NCBI GenBank assembly: GCA_009763385.1
Contig: CM019828.1
Span: forward strand, 22,639,000-22,702,999
Origin: Coix lacryma-jobi var. lacryma-jobi
Taxonomy: Eukaryota > Streptophyta > Magnoliopsida > Poales > Poaceae
Length of the DNA: 64,000 nt
Reading direction: 5' to 3'
A model generated the notes under the pieces. That model was given only the letters and a program-made list of their open reading frames with translations, searched no databases and was not told the origin of the DNA. A program made the position numbers and the translations under genes. Shown one piece after another: positions 9,958 through 20,653 of this stretch. The stretch's first letter is position 1; each line of letters opens with the position of its first letter.

Positions 9958-10479
9958 AAGACAAATTTTATACTAAAATTTTAGAGCTCAATGAGATCTA
10001 AAACCTACAGTTGATAAATTTTTTATTTAAAACTATCTAGATTGTCAAAAGTTCTTTTTAAATTCTTAGCTTTTAAAATTCAAAATTTAAAATTACTAAA
10101 TGACCTCAAATGTTGACATGGTGTATTCTAGATTTAAATTTAAAAATATGAGAATTTTGAAAAAAAATCATACTACAAATAATTTCAATAAAAAACTTAT
10201 CAACTACAAAGGTACACCCAACTTTATATGCAAAGTTATAATTTTTAAATAATTATTCCGAGTTGTATGATACAGTAATAGTTAAAGATAATTTGGTCAC
10301 TTTTAATTTTGTCTTCGATACACTTCTTCAAAATAGCTATAGTGTCTAGGAGCCAATTATCACAAATACTTGTAAAGTCTAGACGGTAGCCAACCATAAA
10401 TTAGATGAACAAAATAGCTTTGATACTCCAATCCCAAGAATTTCTAGACTCGTGTGAGGACAAATCTTAGAGATCTAGA
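9958..10479. other. Intergenic, no gene seen
   Basis: Very AT-rich spacer. Phrases such as 'GATCTAAAAC...TACAGTTGATAAA' resemble parts of the neighbouring CACTA interior, so some of it may be older CACTA debris. Confidence 0.45.
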
Positions 10480-10819
10480 GGAAAAAGTCTGAATAACCCC
10501 CTGTAGTTTGATACCTGGAACACTTAATCCCATCACCAACAAAACCAGTTTTCCTACACCCTATTCTTTGAAAACAGTTTAATTAACCCCCTCAGCGGTA
10601 TTGGAGGATGGTTTTGGCCGACGTGGCGTGTTGCGTGGCAGCCGCGGCCACCGTGGCCTTTGGGCGTGGCCCAGGCCCACCCGTCAGGCAGCCCTGCCTC
10701 AAATACATCTCCTTCCCCCTCCTTTCCCGTCTCTCCCTCACCCTAATCTCGCGCACAATCACGACGGCCGACGCACCGACGAGTTAGGGTTTGCGGCGGC
10801 TGTGAGGAAGTTGGGCGGC
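10480..10819 (+). repeat. Left arm of long terminal inverted repeat (Mutator-like?)
   Basis: The inner part of this arm (about 10650-10819) is an inverted copy of 53061-53229, with only a handful of mismatches over about 170 bp. It contains the sequence that forms the 5' UTR and upstream region of the GRF zinc-finger gene at the other end. The outer part starts GAAAAAGTCTGAATAACCCC, a type of end I associate with grass Mutator-like elements; that class is inferred. The small frame at 10601-10822 is the antisense image of untranslated leader and is not a gene. Confidence 0.55.
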
Positions 10820-11125
10820 TGATGGGTTACTTACAGTGTCTAACACTGATGGTAGTAGTAATCCCTAAGTTGGTGCTTTTATCTATTTCACAGTGCTGCT
10901 TTATCTATTTCACAGTTGTGAGTCGTCTTTGCTTTGAATTGCAATGAAAATGCACTGACATAACCACACTGAATTCATTGAAAATACACTGAATTGCAAT
11001 GAGAATTCACTGAATTGGACAAACACAACTAACTGCATTAGAACATACCAGTTATGTCATTCACAACCACAACACAAACAAAATAATCAGTTGTGACATT
11101 CTCTACCATTCAACTATTACATGAT
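10820..11125 (-). other. Region downstream of the GRF zinc-finger gene
   Basis: Lies between the left inverted-repeat arm and the ancestral stop codon of the GRF gene, so it is probably its 3' UTR and element interior. It includes degenerate direct repeats of CACTGAATT(GCAATGA) around 10950-11020. No separate gene. Confidence 0.4.
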
Positions 11126-11587
11126 CTACTTAGGAGATCCATTCATCAACATGACAACCAACAAGGCCAACACTAACACAAACATGATTACATTACAGCT
11201 ACTACATCCATTTTTCTTTATTCCCTTCATCTTCAGTTTCAATGCATCAAACTGCTTATGCAATTCTTCCAGCTCTTCCTTTTTCTTCAGCAGATCCTAG
11301 TCTTTCTTCAGGACCTCATCCTCAATCTTCAGCATCTCACCCTCAATCTTCAGCAACTCCTCTTGTTTGCCTTGCAACTGACCATCCATGTTCAGCAGCT
11401 GCCTCTGCAGGGACTGGTTCATCAGCTCCACCTCTTGATAATGTTGTTCCCTAACTTCATCAACAACTAGGTCTCCTCTTTCCCTCTTCAACCTAAAAAT
11501 TGCATCCTTCAAGTCCAGCAGAAGGTCCTTTATCCACTTAGATGTGGGTGGATCAAGCCATTCAAAGAATCCACAGTCACCCTCTTG
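11126..11587 (-). pseudogene. GRF zinc-finger protein, exon 2 (premature stop, C-terminal membrane anchor)
   Basis: Second exon of a small plant GRF zinc-finger protein of unknown function. It begins after a typical acceptor (TTTGTGTTTGCAG) with QEGDCGFFEWLDPP, the second half of the GRF finger, followed by a long coiled coil rich in E, L, K and Q. A TAG at 11297-11299 interrupts the frame. The same frame continues for another 56 codons through DLLKKKEELEELHK to a hydrophobic helix VIMFVLVLALLVVMLM and the end MNGSPK-stop at 11126-11128. Coiled coil plus C-terminal anchor is the usual architecture of these grass proteins, so the internal TAG looks like a mutation. The rest of the gene lies at 11668-11837 and 52975-53031. 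Confidence 0.8.
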
Positions 11588-11667
11588 CTGCAAACACAAA
11601 ACTCACACTCAAATTACCTACATTCATGAACAACACACCATTAACTAAGAACAGAACAGTGTCTCAC

Positions 11668-11837
11668 ATTCTTATTGATGCATCTATAGTATCTACGCCC
11701 GAGGTTGTCCAAACTCCATGAAATCCACCTTGTCGCCTTCTTCTGGACCTTGCAGTGGCAGAAAACTGGGGGCAGATAGTCTAGGGGATCGATGCGGTAT
11801 GGCACCGGCGATGCACTCACCTCGACGGGGGCGGCGC
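11668..11837 (-). pseudogene. GRF zinc-finger protein, 3' part of exon 1
   Basis: Encodes APVEVSASPVPYRIDPLDYL, then the first half of the GRF zinc finger: CHCK..., RWISWS, DNLGRRYYRC, with the Gly-Arg-aromatic signature. It ends at a GT donor (GTGAGAC from 11667), phase 0, which joins exon 2 in frame across an 80-nt intron (11588-11667). The 5' part of the exon is 41 kb away because a solo LTR inserted after the GGCGC at 11833-11837; the same five bases border the other fragment. Confidence 0.8.
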
Positions 11838-11897
11838 TGAAAGGTCCTTATTTGGTTTTGGTAATTGAGTGACAACCTAGGTGAACTAATATGTGCT
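11838..11897 (+). repeat. Solo LTR, left 60 bp
   Basis: Begins TGAAAGGTCCTTATTTGG directly after the target duplication GGCGC (11833-11837). It is interrupted at 11897 by the Tat element and continues at 50848. The phrase ...AATATGTGCT joins to TATGTGAGATACAC on the far side, as expected for one continuous sequence. Confidence 0.8.
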
Positions 11898-12543
11898 TGT
11901 TGGACCGCGCTTGCTCCCCTTCGCTCTCGCGCGAGGGAAAGGCGAAGGTGGCCAAGCGTCGAAGGCAGAAAATGAAGGTAAGGGAAACAAAGAATATTAT
12001 CGTGGCTCTCTTCCCCAGAAAAATCGTCCCCCTTACACTGTTCACCCCTTGGTATTTATAGGGAACACCAAGGGTCACAGGACTAATTACGAAAGGGTAC
12101 AACAAAGATTCCCTGCCTCTACGCAGAGAGGGGGGGGGGGGGCAAAGCAGTAAAAATACGGTTGCAGCGGAAACCCTAATCAGCCTTCCCTCTGTGCGCC
12201 GCCACTCGGTCTTGCCCACCTTCGGGGGCAGACGCAAAAAATTTGACCTTCGACTCTGCTCGCCCTCGAGCCAGCGTCCTTCCGTCGCCTCGCCGAAACC
12301 TTCGCTTCAAGCAAATTGGCCTCGCAAGGCGAGCGAGGGTCTCCCGCCTGGTTGTCGTCGAGTCAACCTACAGAGAATTGCAAAAAAGCCTCGGGGGTCG
12401 GATCCGTGGCGAGGGTTAGGAAACGGGTCCGAGGGGTTGAGTCCCTTGAGGAAAAGGGGCGAGCGGGGACGCGTGGATCATGCGAAGGTCGTTTTTTCCT
12501 GCGCTCTGTGTGGTGCCGCTGCCGAGGGTCCTCACCCCCAACA
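11898..12543 (-). repeat. Tat element LTR (3' LTR in sense orientation)
   Basis: 646 bp, TGTTGGACCGCGC...CTCACCCCCAACA, matching 50210-50847. It contains a TATTTATAGGG-like box at about 12052-12062, an AAACCCTAA telo-box-like motif at about 12171-12179, and a long G run at 12130-12142 that differs in length from the other LTR. Confidence 0.93.
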
Positions 12544-12556
12544 GTAGCCCCTCGTT
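12544..12556 (-). other. Polypurine tract of Tat element
   Basis: Minus strand reads AACGAGGGGCTAC directly before the 3' LTR (TGTTGG). This is the position and composition expected for the plus-strand primer of reverse transcription. Confidence 0.6.
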
Positions 12557-12763
12557 GCTTTGGATCTAAGGAGCAGAGCTTAGGCCCAAGCAGCGCCTTT
12601 CGATGGGAGACGTGAAAAGACCCTAGGCAGCGACGCCCGCGACTGCTCTGGGCCGGGCCGTAGTACTCTTAGCTTTTGTACTATTTAGGACCGCTCCGTT
12701 TTTTGTGTCGAGTTTTTCGGCTACTGTGTCGATTTGTCGGGCGGATGCTCCCGCTTCTTGTCC

Positions 12764-12772
12764 TATAAATAG
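12764..12772 (+). promoter_or_regulatory. TATA box for the antisense gene of the Tat element
   Basis: TATAAATAG on the plus strand, in the context CCTATAAATAGTAGGGG. It lies outside the LTR and 145 bp upstream of the antisense ATG at 12917. It is a strong plant TATA box facing the antisense gene, which suggests transcription independent of the LTR promoter. Confidence 0.65.
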
Positions 12773-12916
12773 TAGGGGTAGGTGAGGGGCTTTTGTCTTG
12801 TGCCTTCGAACGCGCTTGCCATCCTGCTGCTGCTCGTTTGTTGTTGCGAAGGTTGCTTTTCGCATAGTTGCGAAGGCTTAGACTGCTTGCGTCTTTGCGA
12901 GGCTTAGTTTTTTTTG

Positions 12917-15900
12917 ATGGCGAGGTTGAAACAAACGGCTCGCGCTGTATCTCCCGCCGCTGCGGATGAGGGGACTACCTTCGAGTTCGGGCTTAGTCGG
13001 TTTGGCGCCACTGATCTGGCATCATATGTTAGGTGGGGTTGGATTGAGGAGGGCAAGGCGAGGGCCAGTGCTGGGGAGACGATGCCGAAGCCAGGTGCAG
13101 ACGACGTTGTTGTGTTTGAGGAATTCTTTTCAGCCGGACTTCGCTTTCCTGCTGACCCCTTCGTGACTTCAGTTCTGCGAAGGTTTAATTTGCGCTTTCA
13201 TCAGCTTACACCTTCGTGCTTCACGAAGATGTCTGTTTATGTTTGGGCCTGCGGATCTCAGGGGATTGTCCCTCATGTCGAAGGGTTTGTACGCACTCAT
13301 CGCGTCCATATGCAGCCTCGGAAGTTCACTGATGGCGGGGGTAGATCCAGTTTCGGTCAGTTCGCCGTCTATACTTTCTGCCATCGCGCCGGCGCGGAGC
13401 TACCGGTACAAGCACAGAAGAACAAGTGGAGCAGTGGGTGGCAAGAGTTCTGGTTCTACTACAAGCTCAGTGGTGATGTTGAGCTTTGTGGTGAGCTTCC
13501 GTTGCTTGGAGAAGTAAGCGCCGAAGCTAGGATGATCGCCGAGGCTCACGCCTCTGTTGACTGCCTGAGGGTTGTTGCCCGCTCGCAGTGCGCGCGTGAC
13601 CTGGTGGAGGAGTATTGCTGTGCCAAGATTTGGCCTCTTGGGCGAAGGCAGGCATGGTTCAAAGTGGAGGATGATCCCAAGTATGAAGGTAGGGGTTTAA
13701 AGAAGCCGCAAGATTTGGGAGAGAACTCTCCAAAAGTTTCCCTCACGCAGAGATGGGATCGAGGTCATCTGCAAGCGTGTTCAGCAGTGGACTGTGGAAC
13801 TTGTCGGGAAACTGTCCACGCTGGAGACCAAGGCGATCCACAGCTCGGTGGGTAGCGGAGGTCGGGTGAACAGAATGTTTGATATTCTTGGGGTTCGGTA
13901 TGCGGACTGGCCAGCTCCTTCGATCGAGGATGCGCCAAAGAAGAGGAAGCGTGAAGCTTCGGGGGAGAGGGGAATTGTCTCTCGGCCGAAGCGAGGCCGT
14001 GGGCGAGGCCGTGGCGGTGCCGGTGGCCGGGTGAAGACACTCGCGACGAAGGTCGCGGCCGTTTCGACTGGTACCTCTTCGTCAGCTGTTGTTGCTTCCG
14101 GCCGAGGTGTTGGTAGGGCTACAGGGCGGGTGCCCCGAGTTGGAGGGATCAGTGCTTTGATCCAGATTTCGGACGACGAGGATGAGTCTGATGATGAAGA
14201 GGTGGAGGAGGAGAAAGATGGAAAAGAGGGGGGAACGGACGAGGGTTCGTCTGATGAAAGCAGCGAAGCTTCCAGTGAAGGACATGACACTGATGAGGAG
14301 GTGTCCATCGATGACACCCAGGGAAGAGGGGTAGCCTCGCCAAGCGCTGGTGTGATGGTTGCCCGGAGCGTGGACGACATCGCTCGAGACATTGAGCCAG
14401 ATAGTCCTCGACGAGGGTCGATTCCCAGCTTTGCGGGCTCGCACTTGTGGGTAGAGGGTTTTGAGTTTGATGGCGAACTCGAGCCCGACCGAGCCCGGGG
14501 AAAGAGACTGTACGACGAGGCGAGTCGGTCAAGCCTCCCGGTGTATGCTAAGAAGCTTGGGATTTCTGATCCGGCAACTGAGCTGTTCACCAGTCCGGAC
14601 CTTCGGGATTGTCACTTGCAATGTGGCCCGGAAGAAAGGCGTTTTTTAGGCCGAATCTTCGGCCGCATTTGTGTGCCGGAGGCAGAGGTTCGACTTGCGG
14701 ACCAGGCGGTTGGTGATACTTTTGCCGACGTTGACGTCAAGTTGGCGGAGCTAATGCTCTTGAACCACGCGGCGAGGCGGAAGGTTGGCTCCGACATGGA
14801 ATTTATGAGAATCCAAATTGATGAGCTTGAGAAGGAGAATGGCAGACTTGCCCGGAGCTTGGAAAATAAGGAAATTGAACTGAAGAATGCTTCGGAGAAG
14901 GCCGCGAAGGCTCGAGAGGAGGCAGTTGAACTGGCGAAGCGTAATGCAGATTTGATTGCCGAGGGAAAGGCGAAGGACAAGGCGTTGGCCGATGTCGAGG
15001 GTCGCTTAGGGGATTTGAGCGAATCCTGGCGAACGAGTATGGAGAACATTCAGCGTAAGCTTGATTGTTGCCTGACTGAGGTCGGAGGCTCTGCCGGAGA
15101 GCCGTTGCCTGCAGCTAGCGCGGAAGCCTTCGAGGGTTGGCTGAGTAATGAACTTGATGTATTTAGTTCGCTAGTTGTCAACGCAGCCGATTTCGGGGGC
15201 TACGCCGGGGCTTTGGCGATGGCGAGCACGCTTCGACTGGCGGGTTGTGATCATCTTTGCAAAATCAAGAGGCCAAACCATGCCTTTCCGTCGGTCGATG
15301 AAGTGCGCCGTATGAAGGTTGATGATGCTGAAGTTCGGAACTGCGCGATGCGTCTGCTCCGCAGGTTTTGGATCTCCGGAGGCGGACGAGCTCTTGCCTT
15401 CGAAGAAGCTGCCGAGGCTACACGTCAGGTTTGCGTACTTTTCCGGATTTTTTGATTTTGTTGATCTGTTTCAGAGGGGTTATTATTGATCTTGGCGAGG
15501 TTTGCCTCTGTTTTGCTTATAGGATCGAAAAGATGCGATGCCCTCGCCGCCCACGGAAGTTGAAGTAGGGGGTGGCTCCGAAGCTGCCCCTGAGTCGAGT
15601 GCTGCGGGGGTTACTCTCGCCGAGATCGAGGCCTTGACTGGGGACGTCCCGATCACTGAAGAAACCACGGTGCAAAAAGCGGCGACGGAAGAGGAGCCTG
15701 CTTCGATCGTCGAGGCTGCCGTGGAGGATTCCACGGCGGAGAAGGCGCCTGCTGGAGCCTCGACCGTCGCCATTGGCGAAGGTTCGGAAGCTATCAAGGA
15801 CGGAGCTGCGAGTGGAGCCCATAGGGAAGCTGGTCAGGTGTGATCCCTGGGATTGTTGTGGTGAGGTAGCCCTTTTGTAGAGATTGTGGTTGTAAAAAAC

Positions 15901-16088
15901 TTGATGAGGCTGAAGCATCTTCGTATTTTTGTGAAACATGCAGGTTCCTGACGGAACCGTGCTAGACGTTTTCGACTTGACTCCGCTGATGTTAAATTAC
16001 CAAGATGTTTTTATAACTGGTGAATCGTGGGCTCGTGCTAGGTTTAAACATCCTTCGCTTTCTTTTGAACGCTTTTGGTGGTCAAAGG
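12917..16088 (+). CDS. Antisense gene of Tat element (Transposase_28-like), exons 1-3 and 5' part of exon 4
   Basis: Large gene opposite to gag-pol; function unknown. Proposed exons are 12917-13688, 13753-15428, 15523-15837 and 15944-16088, continuing at 42806-43212. All junctions keep frame, giving about 1,104 residues. The second and third introns have clear GT/AG borders (CAG|GTTTGC to TTATAG; CAG|GTGTG to ATGCAG). The first would be only 64 nt and could instead be a frameshift. Contents: an H3-like start ARLKQTAR; a domain resembling Pfam Transposase_28 ('gypsy-type transposon') at about 65-200 (FEEFFSAGLRFP, HQLTP, VWACGSQG); a nuclear-type basic motif KKRKRE (about 320); an RG-rich stretch; KTLATKVAA (about 352-360); a strongly acidic stretch (about 397-443); and a coiled coil (about 605-692). 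The frame is split by the Tekay insertion after 16088. Confidence 0.75.
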
Positions 16089-19000
16089 TGTGGCGGAACC
16101 GTCCTGATTATAAGAGCTCAAGTATTATCTGAGCCAAATTCGTCTGACTTCGACTGATACTTGAACCCATATAACCCCGGTAGTCCGGAAATCACGAAGG
16201 ATTTCTAACACCATACATCATACAGGATCGCATTGTTCAAGGATCACACTCGTAAAGATACATCACAGCGGAAATGAAACCGAATTTAACATCAGAGTAC
16301 GAATTTTAAAACGGAGTTATTACAATACCGAGTTTAAAAGTGCGGAAGCTGAAATAGTTTGAAATACGACCACCACACATGTGGTCCAAATGAAACTTCA
16401 TTGTTTTGATAAATCCACTCGACACAACTCACTCCTCCCTTTTAAGATAATGTGCCACTAGTAGTCTTGGTCCAGCAAAAGAAAGGGGGAAGCTTCTGGA
16501 CGACCCTGCCCTGGGCCTACTCCTCATCACCTTCCACCGGGTAGAGGCAGTGCTTACAATAGCCAAAGTAGACCTGGCCATCTGCAACAAACGGGATAAA
16601 CCCTGAGTACGGGAATGTACTCAGCTAGACTTACCCGTCCAACTGAAAATAAAGACACCAAGGGTATGCAAGGCCTTTTTGGGTGGAGCTGGGATCTTTT
16701 AGTTGCGAGAAGCTCAAGTTCAGATAGGAAGTAATTAGTGATAAAGATGAGCTGCCATTTTTTTTAGACCTACTCCTTAATTCTAGGTTTTTCACCTGTA
16801 CTAGAGCACTCACTTGAATCTACCAATCAATAATATAACCATATCCAGTTGACTTATCCACATTTTAGTTGAACCTTAAATCATTACATGGAGTTGTATC
16901 GTGGTGAAGCTCGCCATAGTTTCCCACTAACCGAGGGAGACGGCGACTCGAATCGAATTCCAAATCAGCTGATGAAAGACCTTTAATACCAGCCCACACT
17001 TTCCCCGTCGGGTCCATGCATTGGGCAACCGCTCGACGCTTGTTCGTGGTGGTAATCGTCGCGGTTCAAGCACGGACCGCCCAATCAGAGTCTGGCGATG
17101 GCCTCACGCGGCAGATCGCAACTTCCGTACTAGAGGGCACGACACGGGTTGAAACCGGCCCGAACAGCTTCTAACCGGCCTTGGGGTCGATGATTACAGC
17201 ACCGACATATCCCTAAGTAAAAGGGCGCGTTCAAAAATGAACGAGGGCCAACATCGATACAAACCTACACGATCCAACGGATGGACTGCCCCAAGTTTCC
17301 GAACTTGTGCCCTGCCATCTCGTCGACCGTATTTCATTACTACTCAAGTTCTTTTCCACGATAGCAAATATAGCCAACCGTGATCCGGTAAATACCCATT
17401 CGGGTAGTACTGAAACATCCTAAACTACCACTTTTATTAAGCAGGCTAAGCAATTCTACATTGTAACTAAACAACAGGATACAAGGTAGATATTAATCAA
17501 TAACCAAGGAATGGTAATGCAGCAAGTAGGATTCATTTCAACTCCTAGACCTAATGCATCACAATATAAAAGGACTCAAGTAAACTTAATTGCAAAAGAT
17601 AGGAGGCTTAATATGCTCCGGGGCTTGCCTTGAGTGAAGACTGCTGCCTCGTGAGAGGGACACTCAGGTAAGTTAGGGTCGTGGACGGGGTCGACTTCCT
17701 CTGGCTGCTGCAGCTCCTGGATCTCCGGCTCGGCGTTTAGCTCCTGCTCTTGGTGGGGCTCCGACGGGGTCGATCCTATTGCGTGTGATGAATATATATT
17801 TAAATAAATGCGGTGCAAGATGAAGGTGACATGAAAGGTATAAATCTTGCAAACCAACAAAGTCAATTTGTTGAACCACTTTTGACATTGAGGTAATTAC
17901 TTAATTATTTCATAAAACAAAATCTGGTTATTCACTCTTTTTCTTATTTAAATTAAACCAAAGAAACTCCGATTGAACTGCAAGTGCATCTTTCTGGACT
18001 CAGAAAAATCCACAAAAATTCCAGAAAGTAAACAACACTTGATGGACTCTACTGAACAAGTTTCAGCCAAAAATAAACTACAGAACTGCAGATATAAAAA
18101 TGACAAGCAACTGCCCAAAAAGGTGCTTTGAACTACAACCCTATTGTAAAAAGGGTGCACAACTCTATTTCATATTTTTCCCAGATTCTACTTCACCTTT
18201 TATGCTTATCAAGAAAGTTCCATGAACAGAAACATTGTATTATTTCTTACAGGAATTTCCAAAGATAAACACGGACAAGCACAGTTGTAAAACAACTACA
18301 ACTTTTTCCACAAAACAGATCAGGTTTATATTTTTCTTAGACTCTTCATGGCATACAGAGACTGCACAAAATTTCCCATATTTTATTTCAACCTATAAAA
18401 CACCTTAACACTTTTTCTAAGAAATCAGCAAAAGGAACTTTTAACCATAACAGGAACTCTTTTCATAAGAACAGTACTTCATATAACTTTCACAGGCACC
18501 AAACATAACAAGGAACCTATACAAATTTTCCCATGAATTAACTCCATCAGAAAACACTTAATTCCATTTATCCCAACAAAAGCATGTGCACTGAAATAAA
18601 TGAAAACAGTAAAATAAAATGCCATCCACATTATATTCATATTTTTCTATGAAAGATCTGCTCCTAAGAAAGCTAACAAAACTGGAAGCACTTCATTTGG
18701 ACTTATAAATCAAGCTGCACAAAATAACAAGCATTTCTGGAATTTAAAACCAAAAAGGAAAAACATTAAATTTCTCCCGGCTTGGCTACAAGCACCCGGT
18801 CCATGGACCAGCGAGTGGCTGACGCGCGGGGCCAGCAGCAGGTGTGTGCTCGCTCGAGGCCCGGCTCTAGACAGAGCCCGAAGGTTCGGCGGAGGCCGGG
18901 CTCGAGGGCTCGGGCGAGGCGGAGACGGACACGCTCGTCCGAGGCCTTGCTCGAGGGCTCGGGCGAGGCGGAGACGGGCACGCTCGTCCGAGGCCTTGCT

Positions 19001-20653
19001 CGAGGGCTCGGGCGAGGCGGAAACAGACACGCTCGTCCGAGGCCTGGTTCGAGGGCTCGGGCGAGACGGAAACGCATTGGCCCGTCCGAGGCCTAGCTCG
19101 AGGGCTCGGCCGAGGGTTCGGGTGGATGCGGTTAAGGACAAACAGAGGCTGACGCGCGGGATCCGTGGGTCAACGGGACCCACCCGTCAGAGAGAGGAAA
19201 ACAGGGGAGAGATCTGACCGGCGGCTGCTCGCCGTCGGTGAGGTCGCCGGCGGTGAGGCTAGGCTCGATAGACTCGTCTCGACGAGACGCGTCCAGCGGT
19301 GGTGTCGGTTTGACTAGCGGATGGCCGGAGCTCGCCGGCGACGAGCCATGGCGGACGGTGGCGGCGGTGAGGCTCGGCTTGGCCGTGTCCGGCGGTCGCC
19401 GGAGAAATTGGGGAAGGCAAAAGCTTCCACGAACCCTAGGCAGTAAAGCTACGGGGTTGGTTGGGCCGGTGAAGCTCTAGCGGAGCTTGGCCACGAGCGA
19501 GGTCCGCGGTGGGCGGTCATGGCGTTCGGCCGGGGAAGAAGATGTGGGAGAGAGCGGTAGCGTTGAAGCGGGGCAGTGTTCTCACCTTGCCTTGGCTTGG
19601 TGATGATCGACGGAGAAGGAGGGAGACGGTGGAGCTCGGGTTGAAGAAGAACGGCGTTGCGGCTCGGCGGTGGCGACTGACGGACCGAAAGAGGCGCTAC
19701 GTCCTCCGGCGGCGTCGGGGCTCGGTTGGTGATGACGACGTGCGCACGCCGTGTGCACGGCGTAGGCGGAGCTTGGTGCAGAAGTAATCGGACGGTGATG
19801 CTCGGTGGGATTGGGAACGGAGAGGGGAGGTTGCGGTGGAGGTCACGGCGAGAGCGAGCAGTGCTTCTCGGCTGGCGTTCGTGGGAGCGGAGAGGGAGTG
19901 AGAGCGAGAGTGAGTGGGAGTTGTGTGAGCGGGAGTGAAGGGGTGCTCGGGTTTTGTTCGGCTTGACCGGTGGTCGTGGCGGGGCTACGGCGGCGCGGTC
20001 GGCGAGGCAGCGCGGCGATGCCGTGCACGGCGAGCGGGCGCGACAGGCGAGGCGAGCGGAGAGTGGCCGGGGAAGATAGCTTGCGTGCTCGGGTGAGAGA
20101 GGATCGGGCGAGGAGTGGCCAGGGCAGATTGTGCTCAGGCATTTCCGGCCACGCGGCGGCTTGGCCGGCGTACGGCGCGGTCAGAGCGACCGGCGCGTTG
20201 CGCGGCGAGCGCGCGCGGGCGCGGGCGAGCGGGCCGGTGCGGTGCTGGCGCGGGAGCGGGCCGAAAGGCCAGATGGGCCGAAAGGGGCGCGGGAAGAAAA
20301 AAAGACTTTTCCTTTTTCTTTTTCCAGAAATTTTCCAAAGTTTGACCACTCAAAAACAGTTTCAAAAACTCTAAACTAGGGTTTGACCCAAATATAAAAG
20401 TTGCTCGAAATAATTTTCTCTACAACTTTCATATAAGGCACTTTTTCTGAAAACCACTTTTATAGCCTCCACATAAACAAAGCCTAAAACAGAGATCCAA
20501 TTAAATCATCAAGTCAAATAGAAATCCAAATCCAAATAAATAAACAAAAGACAAAAGCACCCTCGTGCACATGAAATGATGCAATGCATTGCTTATGCTC
20601 CTTTTAGTAGCTAATGAAGATCCTAATGCAGTGCTTGACACTAGGGTGTCACA
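16089..20653 (-). repeat. Tekay LTR 1 (outer 3' LTR in sense orientation)
   Basis: 4,565 bp, plus-strand ends TGTGGCGGAACC and GGGTGTCACA. The plus-right part (about 18780-20330) is a GC-rich zone with a 49-bp minisatellite; the left part is AT-rich. Long frames in the GC-rich zone appear in several frames and on both strands and are not genes. A short minus-strand frame (17576-17866, ...NLPECPSHEAAVFTQGKPRS) is kept in all three LTRs, but identity between young copies explains that. LTR 1 and LTR 3 are nearly identical by eye. Confidence 0.93.
18901..19110. repeat. 49-bp GC-rich minisatellite in Tekay LTR 1
   Basis: Four full copies and a partial copy of a 49-bp unit beginning CTCGAGGGCTCGGGCGAGGC (starts at 18901, 18950, 18999, 19048 and 19097). 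The unit length is not a multiple of three, so the repeat is not coding. Confidence 0.8.

Noticed and set aside
10601..10822. Small coding frame
   Set aside because: It is an inverted copy of the untranslated leader of the GRF gene (53061-53229).
11242..11470. Plus-strand frames opposite GRF exon 2
   Set aside because: Antisense of the coiled-coil-coding exon; S/Q/L-rich shadow.
17576..17866. 96-codon minus-strand frame present in all three Tekay LTRs
   Set aside because: Identity is explained by the youth of the LTRs. There is no domain or start context; kept only as a remark in the LTR entry.
18710..20374. Several 100-170-codon frames in the Tekay LTR GC-rich zone, repeated in the other LTRs
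   Set aside because: Open in many frames on both strands because of GC richness and the 49-bp repeat; no motifs, and frame length differs among LTR copies.
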